Part shown: positions 1-6,555 of the stretch, one piece after another | How the letters are laid out: each line of letters opens with the position of its first letter | Numbering within the stretch: position 1 is the first letter of the stretch | Assembly: GCA_946563605.1 (NCBI GenBank) | Contig: CAMNVW010000039.1 | Location: 1-9,826, forward strand | Length of the DNA: 9,826 bases | Direction of reading: 5' to 3' | Source of the DNA: an uncultured Clostridia bacterium | GTDB taxonomy: Bacteria > Bacillota > Clostridia > Oscillospirales > Ruminococcaceae | Made by a program: the position numbers and the translations under genes | Notes under the pieces: generated by a model | The model's database searches: none | What the model was told of the DNA's origin: nothing | What the model saw: only the letters and a program-made list of their open reading frames with translations

Positions 1-66
1 TTTTACCACTATTTCGGCATAAATGTGCTGGATTACCTTGGCTTGGCTTACAATCAGGGCAAATAA
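1..66 (+). CDS. C-terminal end of upstream head protein, probably major capsid protein (partial)
   Basis: An open frame enters from the left edge and gives 21 residues ending in LGLAYNQGK before TAA at 64-66. The fragment is rich in aromatic residues (FYHYFG at its start). It is too short to place in a family by itself. The assignment rests on position: in many phages the gene just upstream of a DUF2190 decoration protein encodes the major capsid protein, and a ribosome site for that next gene starts inside this stop codon. It could also be another head protein. The frame is certain; the product is inferred. Confidence 0.6.
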   Translation, partial: FYHYFGINVLDYLGLAYNQGK

Positions 67-80
67 GGAGGGCATGATTT

Positions 81-413
81 ATGGCAACTTACATCAAATT
101 TGGAGATAGAATCGATTACAAAAACGACACCGAAGCGGTCATCAAGTCCGGTGATGTAGTGGTAATGGGAACCAATCGTATTGCGGTAGCGGATTGTCAG
201 ATCGAGGTGGGGGCAGTGGGAACACTCGCTCTGACCGGCGTCTGGGAGTTTCCAGCTGATACTTCGGCAGCCATTGAGTTTGGTGCGATTGTTTACTGGG
301 ATGATTCCAGCAAGACCATGAAGGCTGCGAAGAGTGCGTCCGAAATTCCGGCCGGAATCTGTGTGCTCAAAAAGGAGAGCGCGGGCACCACCGTCCGCAT
401 CCGCCTACAGTAA
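81..413 (+). CDS. DUF2190 family capsid decoration (cement) protein
   Basis: A 110-residue protein with the alternating small, beta-rich pattern of DUF2190 proteins: an N-terminal MATYIKFGDRIDY, an early VIKSGDVVVMG strand pair, a central FGAIVYWDD, and a C-terminal IPAGICVLKKESAGTTVRIRL. Members of this family sit next to major capsid genes and are thought to decorate or stabilise the capsid surface. The start is ATG 81, because AAGGAGGG at 65-72 lies 8 bases before it; an ATG at 74 is out of frame. The gene ends in a TAATG overlap with its neighbour, so the two are probably translationally coupled. The family assignment is from pattern recognition and the function is inferred from family and context. 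Confidence 0.85.
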   Translation: MATYIKFGDRIDYKNDTEAVIKSGDVVVMGTNRIAVADCQIEVGAVGTLALTGVWEFPADTSAAIEFGAIVYWDDSSKTMKAAKSASEIPAGICVLKKESAGTTVRIRLQ

Positions 414-730
414 TGAGTATTTTTAAAGAAATGGTTAAAAATGACACGGACAATGTGATTTTTAACCTGGACGAAATCGCCGACCTCCATGAGCTGGACG
501 GTCGGCAGATTCCGGTTATCTTTGACGAGGTGACACTGGAAAAGATGAAGTCACAGCCAAAGTATGCTGATGGTTATAATACGGCCACCCGGCTGATTTT
601 GGTTCGTCCTGCCGATCTGCCCGGAAAACCGGCAGAAGGGGCACATTTGACACTGGACGGAAAGACCTATCTTGTCAAGGGCGTCACCGGAAGACTGATT
701 TGGCGAATTGCACTGGAGGCAAACCGATGA
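413..730 (+). CDS. Probable head-tail joining / head-closure protein
   Basis: A 105-residue protein whose ATG shares its A with the TAA of the decoration gene (TAATG), and whose own stop overlaps the next start as ATGA. The N-terminus is charged (SIFKEMVKNDTDNVIFNLDEIADLHELDG). The C-terminal half (LTLDGKTYLVKGVTGRLIWRIALEANR) looks like a small beta-barrel. Size, layout and position between capsid and neck genes match small head-tail attachment proteins such as the lambda FII type or head-closure proteins of myoviruses. No diagnostic motif is visible, so the function is inferred from gene order. It would act at the portal neck. Confidence 0.6.
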   Translation: MSIFKEMVKNDTDNVIFNLDEIADLHELDGRQIPVIFDEVTLEKMKSQPKYADGYNTATRLILVRPADLPGKPAEGAHLTLDGKTYLVKGVTGRLIWRIALEANR

Positions 731-1419
731 GCAACGAACTGGGATTGCAGCTGAATATTTCGGTTCCGGACATCAAAGAAGTACAGGCGCAGATGGTGAC
801 AGCAAAGAACAAGGCGCCGCTGGCTATCCAGCGTGCCATCAACAGCACCATCAAGCAGGTGAGCCGCGATGTAGGCAAGGAAGCAAAGCAAAAGTATATT
901 ATCAGCCAGCCGGAAGTCAGAAGAACCCTGCACCTGAAAAAGGCAACCAAAATGGATCTGAGCGGCGTGGTTTCTTCCAGAGATGACAAAAAACCGAGGC
1001 TGTACGGGTTCAAAGTTACGCCTAAAGACGTGAGGACTGCGCCATGGCCAGGAAATCAACCCCCATCAGCAGAACCGCAAGAGGATGGAGAGGAACAGGA
1101 AGCAAATTCCGGAAATGCTAAACCGGAATTTTATGCAGCAAGAATCAAAAAAAGGGTCAAGGAAAAGAACCTGACCGGAAATTCGGGAAGATCAAAGGCC
1201 TTTGTTGCGAAGATGAAAAGCGGTCATATCGGTGTTTTTGAACGCATGAAGGGAACAAAAACCAAAGGCGGCAAAGAAAAGTTGGCCGAACTGTATGGTA
1301 TGAGCATCCCGAGCATGATCAAAAGCAGAGATGTCGCTTTTGAAATCCAGCAGAAGGGTCAAACCTTTCTGGAAACACAGGTGCAAAAGGAAATTCGAAG
1401 GGTGATGGGACTGAAATGA
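727..1419 (+). CDS. Minor tail protein Z-like (prophage minor tail Z / gp10-type neck protein)
   Basis: A 230-residue, very basic protein. The N-terminal third is helical (IQRAINSTIKQVSRDVGKEA, then a basic stretch QPEVRRTLHLKKATKMDLSG). The C-terminal part carries AFVAKMKSGHIGVFER and ELYGMSIPSMI, which resemble the conserved end of prophage minor tail protein Z. Such proteins act at the tail end that joins the head. The start is ATG 727 in an ATGA overlap with the previous stop; the frame stays open upstream to 700, but that would only overlap the previous gene further. Residues about 100-155 form a proline- and acid-rich linker (PPSAEPQEDGEEQEANSG) that looks inserted between the two conserved parts, and an inverted repeat lies in this stretch of DNA. 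The family is fairly sure; the exact role is inferred. Confidence 0.72.
   Translation: MSNELGLQLNISVPDIKEVQAQMVTAKNKAPLAIQRAINSTIKQVSRDVGKEAKQKYIISQPEVRRTLHLKKATKMDLSGVVSSRDDKKPRLYGFKVTPKDVRTAPWPGNQPPSAEPQEDGEEQEANSGNAKPEFYAARIKKRVKEKNLTGNSGRSKAFVAKMKSGHIGVFERMKGTKTKGGKEKLAELYGMSIPSMIKSRDVAFEIQQKGQTFLETQVQKEIRRVMGLK
1104..1131. repeat. Inverted repeat inside the minor tail Z linker
   Basis: Arms AAATTCCGG (1104-1112) and CCGGAATTT (1123-1131) pair over 9 bp without mismatch around a 10-base loop. A near copy, CCGGAAATTCGGG, follows at about 1174-1186. All lie within the coding sequence of the atypical linker (residues about 126-153). They may mark a past insertion or recombination event or be chance; no target duplication is seen. 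Confidence 0.5.
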
Positions 1420-1865
1420 CGATTTACAGATTGCACCAGGCAATCAAAGAGAGGGTGGAACGGGCGGTGTCAGAGGCCGGATTTCAGGGACTGCAGGTCT
1501 ATATCCGCAATCTGCCGCCGCTCAAATATGAAGGAGATGCAGAAAAATACTTTCCTCACTGTGTAATTACCGTCGGAGACGGGGCAGATGCACAGGAGGA
1601 AAGCAGCATGACCGCAGTTCTGGTGCTGGGAACGATTGACACGGTGCCAGAGCTGCGCGGCTATGAGGAGATTTGTCACCTAGTTGAGATTCTGCGGCTT
1701 TCCTTTGCCGAGAACCCAGTGTTGGACGGCTGCTTTGAAGTAAAGTTGCCGGTCAACTTTACCCCGGCGGAAGGGGAGGGAAACACCTATCCGCATTTCT
1801 TCGGAGCGGTTTGGTTTGATGTGCAGATTCCATCCCCGCAGAGAGATTACAGCGATTTAACATAA
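1416..1865 (+). CDS. Probable tail terminator / tail completion protein
   Basis: A 149-residue acidic protein starting in an ATGA overlap with the Z-like gene. The N-terminal helix (LHQAIKERVERAVSEAGFQGL) is followed by strands including FPHCVITVGDG, TAVLVLGTID and HFFGAVWFDVQIP. The pattern of N-terminal helix plus beta sheet, with length near 150 residues and position directly before the sheath gene, is that of tail terminator proteins of contractile tails, which form a ring capping the tube and sheath at the head side. No sequence motif is decisive, so this is inferred from order, length and fold-like pattern. Confidence 0.6.
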   Translation: MTIYRLHQAIKERVERAVSEAGFQGLQVYIRNLPPLKYEGDAEKYFPHCVITVGDGADAQEESSMTAVLVLGTIDTVPELRGYEEICHLVEILRLSFAENPVLDGCFEVKLPVNFTPAEGEGNTYPHFFGAVWFDVQIPSPQRDYSDLT

Positions 1866-1883
1866 AAAGAAAGGGTGAATAAA

Positions 1884-3290
1884 ATGGCATTTTTTCACGG
1901 TATTAAAGTGTCGGAGAAAAAGACGCAGATCGTGACGCCGGTGCAGGTCGATTCAGCCGTGCAGGTGGTAGTGGGTCTGGCACCGGTCAACATGGGAAGT
2001 CTGAGCGACCCGCTGGCACCGCAGATTGCGTACAGCTACGAGGAAGCGGTCGAGAAGATGGGCATGAGCGCAGACCACTTGACCTATACCATCTGCGAAA
2101 GCATCAAGCTTTCGTTTGCGACCTACAACGTGTCACCACTGATCATGATTAACGTGCTCGACCCGACCAAGCACAAGCAGCAGAAAACAACCGTCAGTGT
2201 GCAGCTTCTGGAAGGCAAGGCACAGCTTCCGGAAGAGGGTGTGCTGCTGCCATCGGTGCAGCTGACCCAGACCGAGGAAGCGCTGACCGTCGGGGAAGAT
2301 TATCTGCTTTCCTTTGAGGACGGAAAAGCGGTCATCGAGCGCATCAAGGGCGGAAAGATTCTGGAAGATACAGCAACTTTGACAGCAACCTATGATGTAC
2401 TCGATCCGGCTGCAGTGGAGAATGAGGACATTCTGGCCGGAATTGCAAAGATCCGGGAAATTTATCCGCGTTTTGGAATGGTGCCGGGAACTTTACTGGT
2501 TCCAGGTTTCAGCGGCAAACCGGAGATTTACAACGCCATGACGGCCAAAACGGACAGTCTGAACAGCGTGTTCCGTTACCACTGCTTGGTGGACTTGGAC
2601 ACCGAAACGGTCACAACCTACGACACAGCATACACGGAAAAGAACAAGAACAATTTTGTGCAGGAAAACAGCACCCTACTCTGGCCGATGGTACAGATTG
2701 GAGAAGAAATTTATCACTACTCTGCAGCAGCAGCGGCGCTGATTGCTGATACTGACTACAACAATGACGGGATTCCTTATGTTTCTTTCTCGAATAAGTC
2801 GCTCAAAATCAGCGGACTTTGCCTGGCAGATGGCACCGAGGTGATCCTGGATCTGGAACGGGCAAATCTGTTAAACTCTCAGGGCATTGTAACCGCAATC
2901 AACATGAACGGCTGGAAGGCATGGGGCAACCGCACCGCCTGTTATCCTGGCAACACCGATATTAAGGATTGTTTTATTCCTTGCCGCAGAATGTACAACT
3001 GGTGGGCAAATCAGTTTATTTTGTCCTACTTCCAGAAGGTGGATGATCCGGCAAACCGACGCCTGATCGAAAGCATTGTGGACAGCGAAAATATCAAAGG
3101 CAACGCATGGAAACAGCGATACATGGTAGCGGAAGCCCGGATGGTTTTTGACCAGGCGGACAACCCGACCACCGACCTGATCAACGGAATCATCCGCATC
3201 GGGATGCTGTTTTCTCCTTACCCACCAGCTGAGCAGATTCTGGCAACGGTAGAATATGACACCAGTGCGCTTCAGGAGGCTTTAAAATAG
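1884..3290 (+). CDS. FI: Contractile tail sheath protein (P2 FI-like)
   Basis: A 468-residue protein beginning MAFFHGIKVSEKK, close to the FLHGVEV start of P2-type sheath proteins. The C-terminal domain (about residues 395-468) has the helical stretch NRRLIESIVDSENIKGNAW followed by the strands and helix that interlock subunits in sheath lattices. Residues about 100-176 form an extra beta-rich insertion, common in Firmicutes sheaths. The sheath surrounds the tube and contracts to drive it through the host envelope. ATG 1884 is chosen over GTG 1875 because the purine-rich GAAAGGGTGA at 1869-1878 acts as ribosome site and would overlap the GTG. The family is confident. The gene is followed by a structured spacer rather than a tight overlap, unlike the genes before it. 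Confidence 0.93.
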   Translation: MAFFHGIKVSEKKTQIVTPVQVDSAVQVVVGLAPVNMGSLSDPLAPQIAYSYEEAVEKMGMSADHLTYTICESIKLSFATYNVSPLIMINVLDPTKHKQQKTTVSVQLLEGKAQLPEEGVLLPSVQLTQTEEALTVGEDYLLSFEDGKAVIERIKGGKILEDTATLTATYDVLDPAAVENEDILAGIAKIREIYPRFGMVPGTLLVPGFSGKPEIYNAMTAKTDSLNSVFRYHCLVDLDTETVTTYDTAYTEKNKNNFVQENSTLLWPMVQIGEEIYHYSAAAAALIADTDYNNDGIPYVSFSNKSLKISGLCLADGTEVILDLERANLLNSQGIVTAINMNGWKAWGNRTACYPGNTDIKDCFIPCRRMYNWWANQFILSYFQKVDDPANRRLIESIVDSENIKGNAWKQRYMVAEARMVFDQADNPTTDLINGIIRIGMLFSPYPPAEQILATVEYDTSALQEALK

Positions 3291-3335
3291 GGACGGTTAA
3301 AGTTTACAAAGAAATAGACTTTTGTACCCTGTCCC
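3290..3335. repeat. REP-like palindromic element between sheath and tube genes
   Basis: The sheath stop codon runs into GGGACGG (3290-3296), which pairs with CTGTCCC (3329-3335) with one G-T pair. Inside it, TACAAAG (3305-3311) pairs with TTTTGTA (3320-3326) around an 8-base loop. The bracketing GGGACGG ... CTGTCCC with an inner ACAAA/TTTGT stem resembles, from memory, short dispersed palindromes found between genes in clostridial genomes. No similarity search was possible. It could instead be a phage RNA structure that sets the ratio of sheath to tube transcript. Confidence 0.5.
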
Positions 3336-3338
3336 CTT

Positions 3339-3359
3339 GAGTTTGGCAAAGCCAAACTC
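3339..3359 (+). other. Perfect 9-bp hairpin upstream of the tail tube gene
   Basis: GAGTTTGGC (3339-3347) and GCCAAACTC (3351-3359) form a perfect 9-bp stem with an AAA loop. It is followed by CCCTGGAG, not a T run, so it does not look like a simple intrinsic terminator. It ends 38 bases before the tube start and leaves the tube ribosome site free. Likely roles are protection of the tube mRNA 5' end or an RNA-processing boundary; both are inferences. Confidence 0.55.
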
Positions 3360-3397
3360 CCTGGAGAAGCAACGAAACAAGCAAAAGGAGTGAGAAT

Positions 3398-3919
3398 ATG
3401 AACAAGGGAACGATTCCGACCAAGCTGACCGATTACAACATCTATAACGAGGGTGAAATGTTGATTGGCACCAACGGAGATATAACGCTGCCGGATCTGG
3501 AGAACATTACCTCTGAAATCAGCGGTGCCGGAATTGCCGGCACGATGGAGGACCCGACTCCGGGTTATTTTGGCCCTTTAGAACTGGAAATGAAATTCCG
3601 AACTGTATCTGAAGAATCCAGCCGCCTGATGATTCCACAGGCGCATACTTTGACGCTTCGGGCAGCACAGACCAGACATGATCCAGCGACAGGAAAAAAC
3701 AGTCAGGAAGGTTTAAAGGCGGTCTGCCGAGGTGTACCGAAGAGTTATTCGGTGGGAACTTTCAAGCAGGGAGAACCGACCGAAACGACGACCAAGCTAG
3801 AACTGTCCTATATTAAGATCACCCGTAGCAGCGTCGTTGTGCTGGAGCTGGACAAGTTTAACCACATTTTTGTGGTGGAAGGTGTCGACTACATGAAAGA
3901 AATCAGAGACCTGATTTAG
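3398..3919 (+). CDS. FII: Major tail tube protein (P2 FII-like)
   Basis: A 173-residue protein matching the phage major tail tube family of P2 FII. It has an N-terminal TDYNIYNEGEMLIG, then LPDLENITSEISGAGIAGTMEDP, and the diagnostic C-terminal half CRGVPKSYSVGTFKQGEP followed by LELSYIKI; P2 FII has the equivalent GKQGEDTE block in the same place. Subunits stack as hexameric rings to make the inner tube through which DNA passes. The start ATG follows AAAAGGAGTGA (3383-3393), one of the strongest ribosome sites here, which fits a product needed in many copies. It is set off from the sheath gene by a structured 107-base spacer. Confidence 0.93.
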   Translation: MNKGTIPTKLTDYNIYNEGEMLIGTNGDITLPDLENITSEISGAGIAGTMEDPTPGYFGPLELEMKFRTVSEESSRLMIPQAHTLTLRAAQTRHDPATGKNSQEGLKAVCRGVPKSYSVGTFKQGEPTETTTKLELSYIKITRSSVVVLELDKFNHIFVVEGVDYMKEIRDLI

Positions 3920-3947
3920 AAACTGCAAAAGAAAGGATTATGATAGC

Positions 3948-4235
3948 GTGGAGAAGTTTGTTTTAAAAAAGCCAGTGAACTTTGAAGGAAAAAAGTGCGA
4001 GGAGTTTGACCTTTCCGGATTGGAAGAACTGTCCGGTGAGGACTATGCAAGTCTGCTCAAACAAACAGAAAATATTGACGGGGCAGATATGATTCCAGAA
4101 AAGAGCCTAACCTTTGCGTATCTGACAGCGGCAAAAGTGACCGGACTGCCGTTTGACCTGTTTAAGACATTGAGCGCAAAGGATACTGCACGTTTGCGGT
4201 ATCAGATTGGCAGTTTTTTTCTCTCAGAGGATTAG
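3948..4235 (+). CDS. E: Tail assembly chaperone, short form (gpE-like)
   Basis: A 95-residue acidic protein (core FDLSGLEELSGEDYASLLKQ, then LTFAYLTAAKVTGLPFDLFK) matching the Phage_TAC group that contains P2 gpE and Mu gp41. These chaperones bind the tape measure and help the tube polymerise but are absent from the mature tail. The start is GTG 3948 with GAAAGGA at 3931-3937; an ATG at 3940 is in another frame that ends after eight codons. The short form ends at TAG 4233-4235, just after a run of seven T that allows a -1 frameshift into a long open frame. Position between tube and tape measure is exactly that of E in P2. Confidence 0.85.
   Translation: MEKFVLKKPVNFEGKKCEEFDLSGLEELSGEDYASLLKQTENIDGADMIPEKSLTFAYLTAAKVTGLPFDLFKTLSAKDTARLRYQIGSFFLSED
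4214..4220 (+). promoter_or_regulatory. -1 ribosomal frameshift slippery heptamer T TTT TTT
   Basis: Seven T at 4214-4220 are aligned with the E frame as AGT TTT TTT, which is the X XXY YYZ arrangement. A -1 slip leads at once into a frame open until 4390. As recalled, P2 E/E' uses a similar T-rich site (TTTTTTG). Downstream, GAGG (4227-4230) and CCTC (4248-4251) could form a weak stem; no strong pseudoknot or upstream ribosome-like stimulator is obvious. Confidence 0.85.
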
Positions 4236-4390
4236 ACCATACCGCCGCCTCATTGCTCAAAAAATCTGCCATCAGTCTTTCTATCGTACTGCACACTGAT
4301 TTTTTCCGGCTGTGGAGTATGCCGCTGCTGGATTTATTAGAACTGATGGTGCAGACAGAGGAGGTGATTTCCGAAATTGGCAAAGAATAG
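4220..4390 (+). CDS. E': E' extension of tail assembly chaperone, made by -1 frameshift (E-E' product)
   Basis: Reading in the -1 frame from 4220 gives 56 sense codons to TAG 4388-4390, beginning SLRGLDHTAASLLKK and ending EEVISEIGKE. Fused to the first 91 codons of E, this yields a 147-residue E-E' protein. The segment fills the otherwise empty 141 bases between E and the tape measure and overlaps the tape measure start by 14 bases. It contains no ribosome site of its own at the junction, as expected for a frameshift product. The helical content and the hydrophobic MPLLDLLELM segment are typical of the chaperone extension that contacts the tape measure. The long form is normally made at a few percent to some tens of percent of the short one; the ratio here is unknown. 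Confidence 0.85.
   Translation, partial: SLRGLDHTAASLLKKSAISLSIVLHTDFFRLWSMPLLDLLELMVQTEEVISEIGKE
4358..4367 (+). promoter_or_regulatory. Strong ribosome binding site fixing the TTG start of the tape measure
   Basis: GAGGAGGTGA ends 9 bases before TTG 4377. It lies inside E' and decides the start, as no ATG or GTG in the right frame is placed properly behind it. Confidence 0.85.
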
Positions 4391-6473
4391 ATTTATCGTC
4401 GATTTCCTGTTTGGAGCAAAGAAACAGGGAAGTTTCGACAAGACCTTTTCGGCGGTATCAAGCAGCGTCAAAAGTCTGACGAAGACGATAGCAGGGGTAG
4501 CGGCAACCTATGTGAGTGCGCAGGCACTGAAAAGCGTTTCGATGTCTGCACTGGAAAGCGCATCCAGCCTGGAAGGATACCGCAGCACGCTGAATGTTGT
4601 TATGAAAGACCAGAAAAAGGCAGCTCAAACGATGGCGTGGGCGGTGGACTTTGCAAACCGTACTCCCTTTGAGACAGATTCTATTGTTGAGGCGACCGTG
4701 CGCTTACAATCTTACGGTATCAATGCACAAGAAGTAATGACACAGATTGGCGATATGGCTGGTGTTATGAACAAGGACATCATGCAGGCGGTTGAAGCGG
4801 TGGCTGATGCGCAGACCGGGGAGCTTGAGAGGCTCAAAGAATTCGGCATTACAAAAGCCATGATCGAGGCCAAGGGTGCCGAGCTTTATAAAAACCAGAC
4901 CATTGTAAACAACAAAGGGCAGATCGTTGACCAACAGAAGTTCAACGACGCCCTTTTTGCATTGATGGAGGAACGCTTCAAAGGCGGCATGGAGATTCAG
5001 GCAAAGAGCTACAAAGGTATCATGTCCACGATTACCGGTGTATGGAAAACCGGACTTGCCAACATGGCCGGCATCAGCGGCACCGGTGAGATCATCGAGG
5101 GCAGCGCCTTTGATGCAGCCAAAGAGGGACTGAGCTGGGTTGCAACCAAGATGCAGAGTATGGCAGACTCCGGCACCTATGAGCAGATCGGCAGGAAGAT
5201 CGGTGGTGCTGTGCAGACAGGTGTGAAGTTCGGCAAAAAGGTCATCGACGTCGCAAAGAAAATCAAGGACAGTGTGGCTGACACCGCGAAAACGATTGCA
5301 GCCAGACTGGAGCCGATGCGGCCGTTGTTTGAGGGAATTGCAGAAAAAGCGATGAGCCTGGGACGGAAAATCACCGACGGATTTACCCGCGCCGGACCTT
5401 CAATAAAAACGTTTGCAGAGACATACATTCTGAAAGCAGTGGAGGCGGTAGCAAAACTGGCAGACAAAGCCATGAGTTTTGCCAATTTCATAATTGACCA
5501 TTGGGATATTATCGGCCCCATCATAAAAGGTGTTGTTGCCGGATTTTTAGCCTTTAAGGGATTGAATGCCTTATCAAGCACGGTCGGAAAATTAAAACAA
5601 TTTGCAGATGTTTTTCGGACAATTAAAGGAATCAGCGGATTTGCAGGAAAGATAAAAGGGTTGGCATCGGCTTTTAAAGGATTTAAAGGAATTGCTACGC
5701 TGCTTACATCTCCCATTGGACAGATTGCGCTTATACTTGGTGTGATTGTCACTGTGTGTATTTTGATTTATAAAAATGCTGATAAAATCAAGGCATCATT
5801 TGACAAATGGGGAGAATCGATCATTGCTAAAATTCAGCCAGCAGTTGACTGGCTCAATGGTGCAGCCGATTGGGTTGTAGAAAAATGGGGGCAGGCAGTA
5901 GATTCCTTTAAAAAATTAGGTCCCAAAATCGAAGAAATATTAAGAACGATGGGGGAAAATGTTAAAACATTTTTTTCTGGAATTTGGGAAGGCTTGGTTA
6001 ATGGTTTTAAAGGCTTCGTCAATATCTTCATTAGCGGTATCAACACCATCATTGGAGGTTTTAACAAACTGTCCTTTACCGCACCGGACTGGGTGCCAGG
6101 GCTCGGAGGTAAGACGATAGGTTTTAACCTTCCAACCATCCCAATGCTGGCAAATGGCGGCATTGCGACAAAACCGACCCTTGCAATGGTAGGAGAAGGA
6201 AAAGAGCATGAAGCGATTCTGCCGCTTTCCAAACTGCAAAGTCTGCTGCAAAATAACAGCCTTGCGGCTACGATGCGCAGTATGATCGGCCGACCAGCTG
6301 CCGCAGCTGGTATAAGCAGCGTTTACCAATACAGTCCGCAGATTGTATTTAACGGTGGAGATAAGAGTGAGCACGAGGAAGTTTTGGAGAATGACAAAAA
6401 ACGCTTTGACCGATGGGCAAAGGAACGCGAGGAATACGACCGCCGTACCCGCATCAAACCGAAGAAATCCTGA
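4377..6473 (+). CDS. T: Tail tape measure protein (P2 T-like)
   Basis: A 698-residue protein. Residues about 1-60 are a basic N-terminal segment. Residues about 60-230 match the tape measure N-terminal domain (SSLEGYRSTLNVVMKD, FANRTPFETDSIVEA, GDMAGVMNKDIMQAVEAVADAQTGELERLKEFGI). Two hydrophobic stretches follow, at about 379-399 (IIGPIIKGVVAGFLAF) and 446-466 (PIGQIALILGVIVTVCILIY). Near residue 590 is the common LANGGIATKPTLAMVGEGKEHEAILPL block, and the tail end is charged. The tape measure sets tail length and leaves the tube at infection; at roughly 1.5 angstrom per residue, 698 residues predict a tail near 100 nm. Translation starts at TTG 4377 behind a strong ribosome site. Codons from about 5450 to 6060 are visibly more AT-rich than the flanks, suggesting a recombined segment. 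Confidence 0.93.
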   Translation: MAKNRFIVDFLFGAKKQGSFDKTFSAVSSSVKSLTKTIAGVAATYVSAQALKSVSMSALESASSLEGYRSTLNVVMKDQKKAAQTMAWAVDFANRTPFETDSIVEATVRLQSYGINAQEVMTQIGDMAGVMNKDIMQAVEAVADAQTGELERLKEFGITKAMIEAKGAELYKNQTIVNNKGQIVDQQKFNDALFALMEERFKGGMEIQAKSYKGIMSTITGVWKTGLANMAGISGTGEIIEGSAFDAAKEGLSWVATKMQSMADSGTYEQIGRKIGGAVQTGVKFGKKVIDVAKKIKDSVADTAKTIAARLEPMRPLFEGIAEKAMSLGRKITDGFTRAGPSIKTFAETYILKAVEAVAKLADKAMSFANFIIDHWDIIGPIIKGVVAGFLAFKGLNALSSTVGKLKQFADVFRTIKGISGFAGKIKGLASAFKGFKGIATLLTSPIGQIALILGVIVTVCILIYKNADKIKASFDKWGESIIAKIQPAVDWLNGAADWVVEKWGQAVDSFKKLGPKIEEILRTMGENVKTFFSGIWEGLVNGFKGFVNIFISGINTIIGGFNKLSFTAPDWVPGLGGKTIGFNLPTIPMLANGGIATKPTLAMVGEGKEHEAILPLSKLQSLLQNNSLAATMRSMIGRPAAAAGISSVYQYSPQIVFNGGDKSEHEEVLENDKKRFDRWAKEREEYDRRTRIKPKKS

Positions 6474-6493
6474 GGGTTTTGCAGCAGGGTTCG

Positions 6494-6522
6494 TTGATGA
6501 CAGCCCCATTTTATGGTATACT
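6494..6522 (+). promoter_or_regulatory. Extended -10 sigma-A promoter for the Fic gene
   Basis: TTGATG (-35, 6494-6499) and TATACT (-10, 6517-6522) are separated by exactly 17 bases. TGG directly before the -10 supplies the extended TGn element (6514-6516). This is very close to the sigma-A consensus and stands between the tape measure stop and fic. Transcription would begin near 6529, giving a leader of about 27 bases with the ribosome site AGAGGGGA. It suggests expression from the prophage independent of the late operon. Confidence 0.78.
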
Positions 6523-6555
6523 AATGAAAACAGACCATGGAAAGAGGGGACCACA

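Noticed and set aside
3303..3330. Possible promoter TTTACA - 16 bases - TACCCT before the tube gene
   Set aside because: The -10 matches only three of six consensus bases and lies within the palindrome arms.
3339..3365. Hairpin as an intrinsic terminator after the sheath gene
   Set aside because: No T run follows; the stem is followed by CCCTGGAG. It is listed only as a hairpin.
5177..5752. 191-residue minus-strand frame with hydrophobic parts
   Set aside because: Antisense of the tape measure; the hydrophobic look comes from complementing its Lys- and Ala-rich codons.
6343..6555. Upstream extension of the fic frame
   Set aside because: It overlaps the tape measure C-terminus, lies before the promoter, and lacks similarity to Fic N-termini. 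TTG 6556 has a ribosome site and gives the usual ENKL..TSS start.
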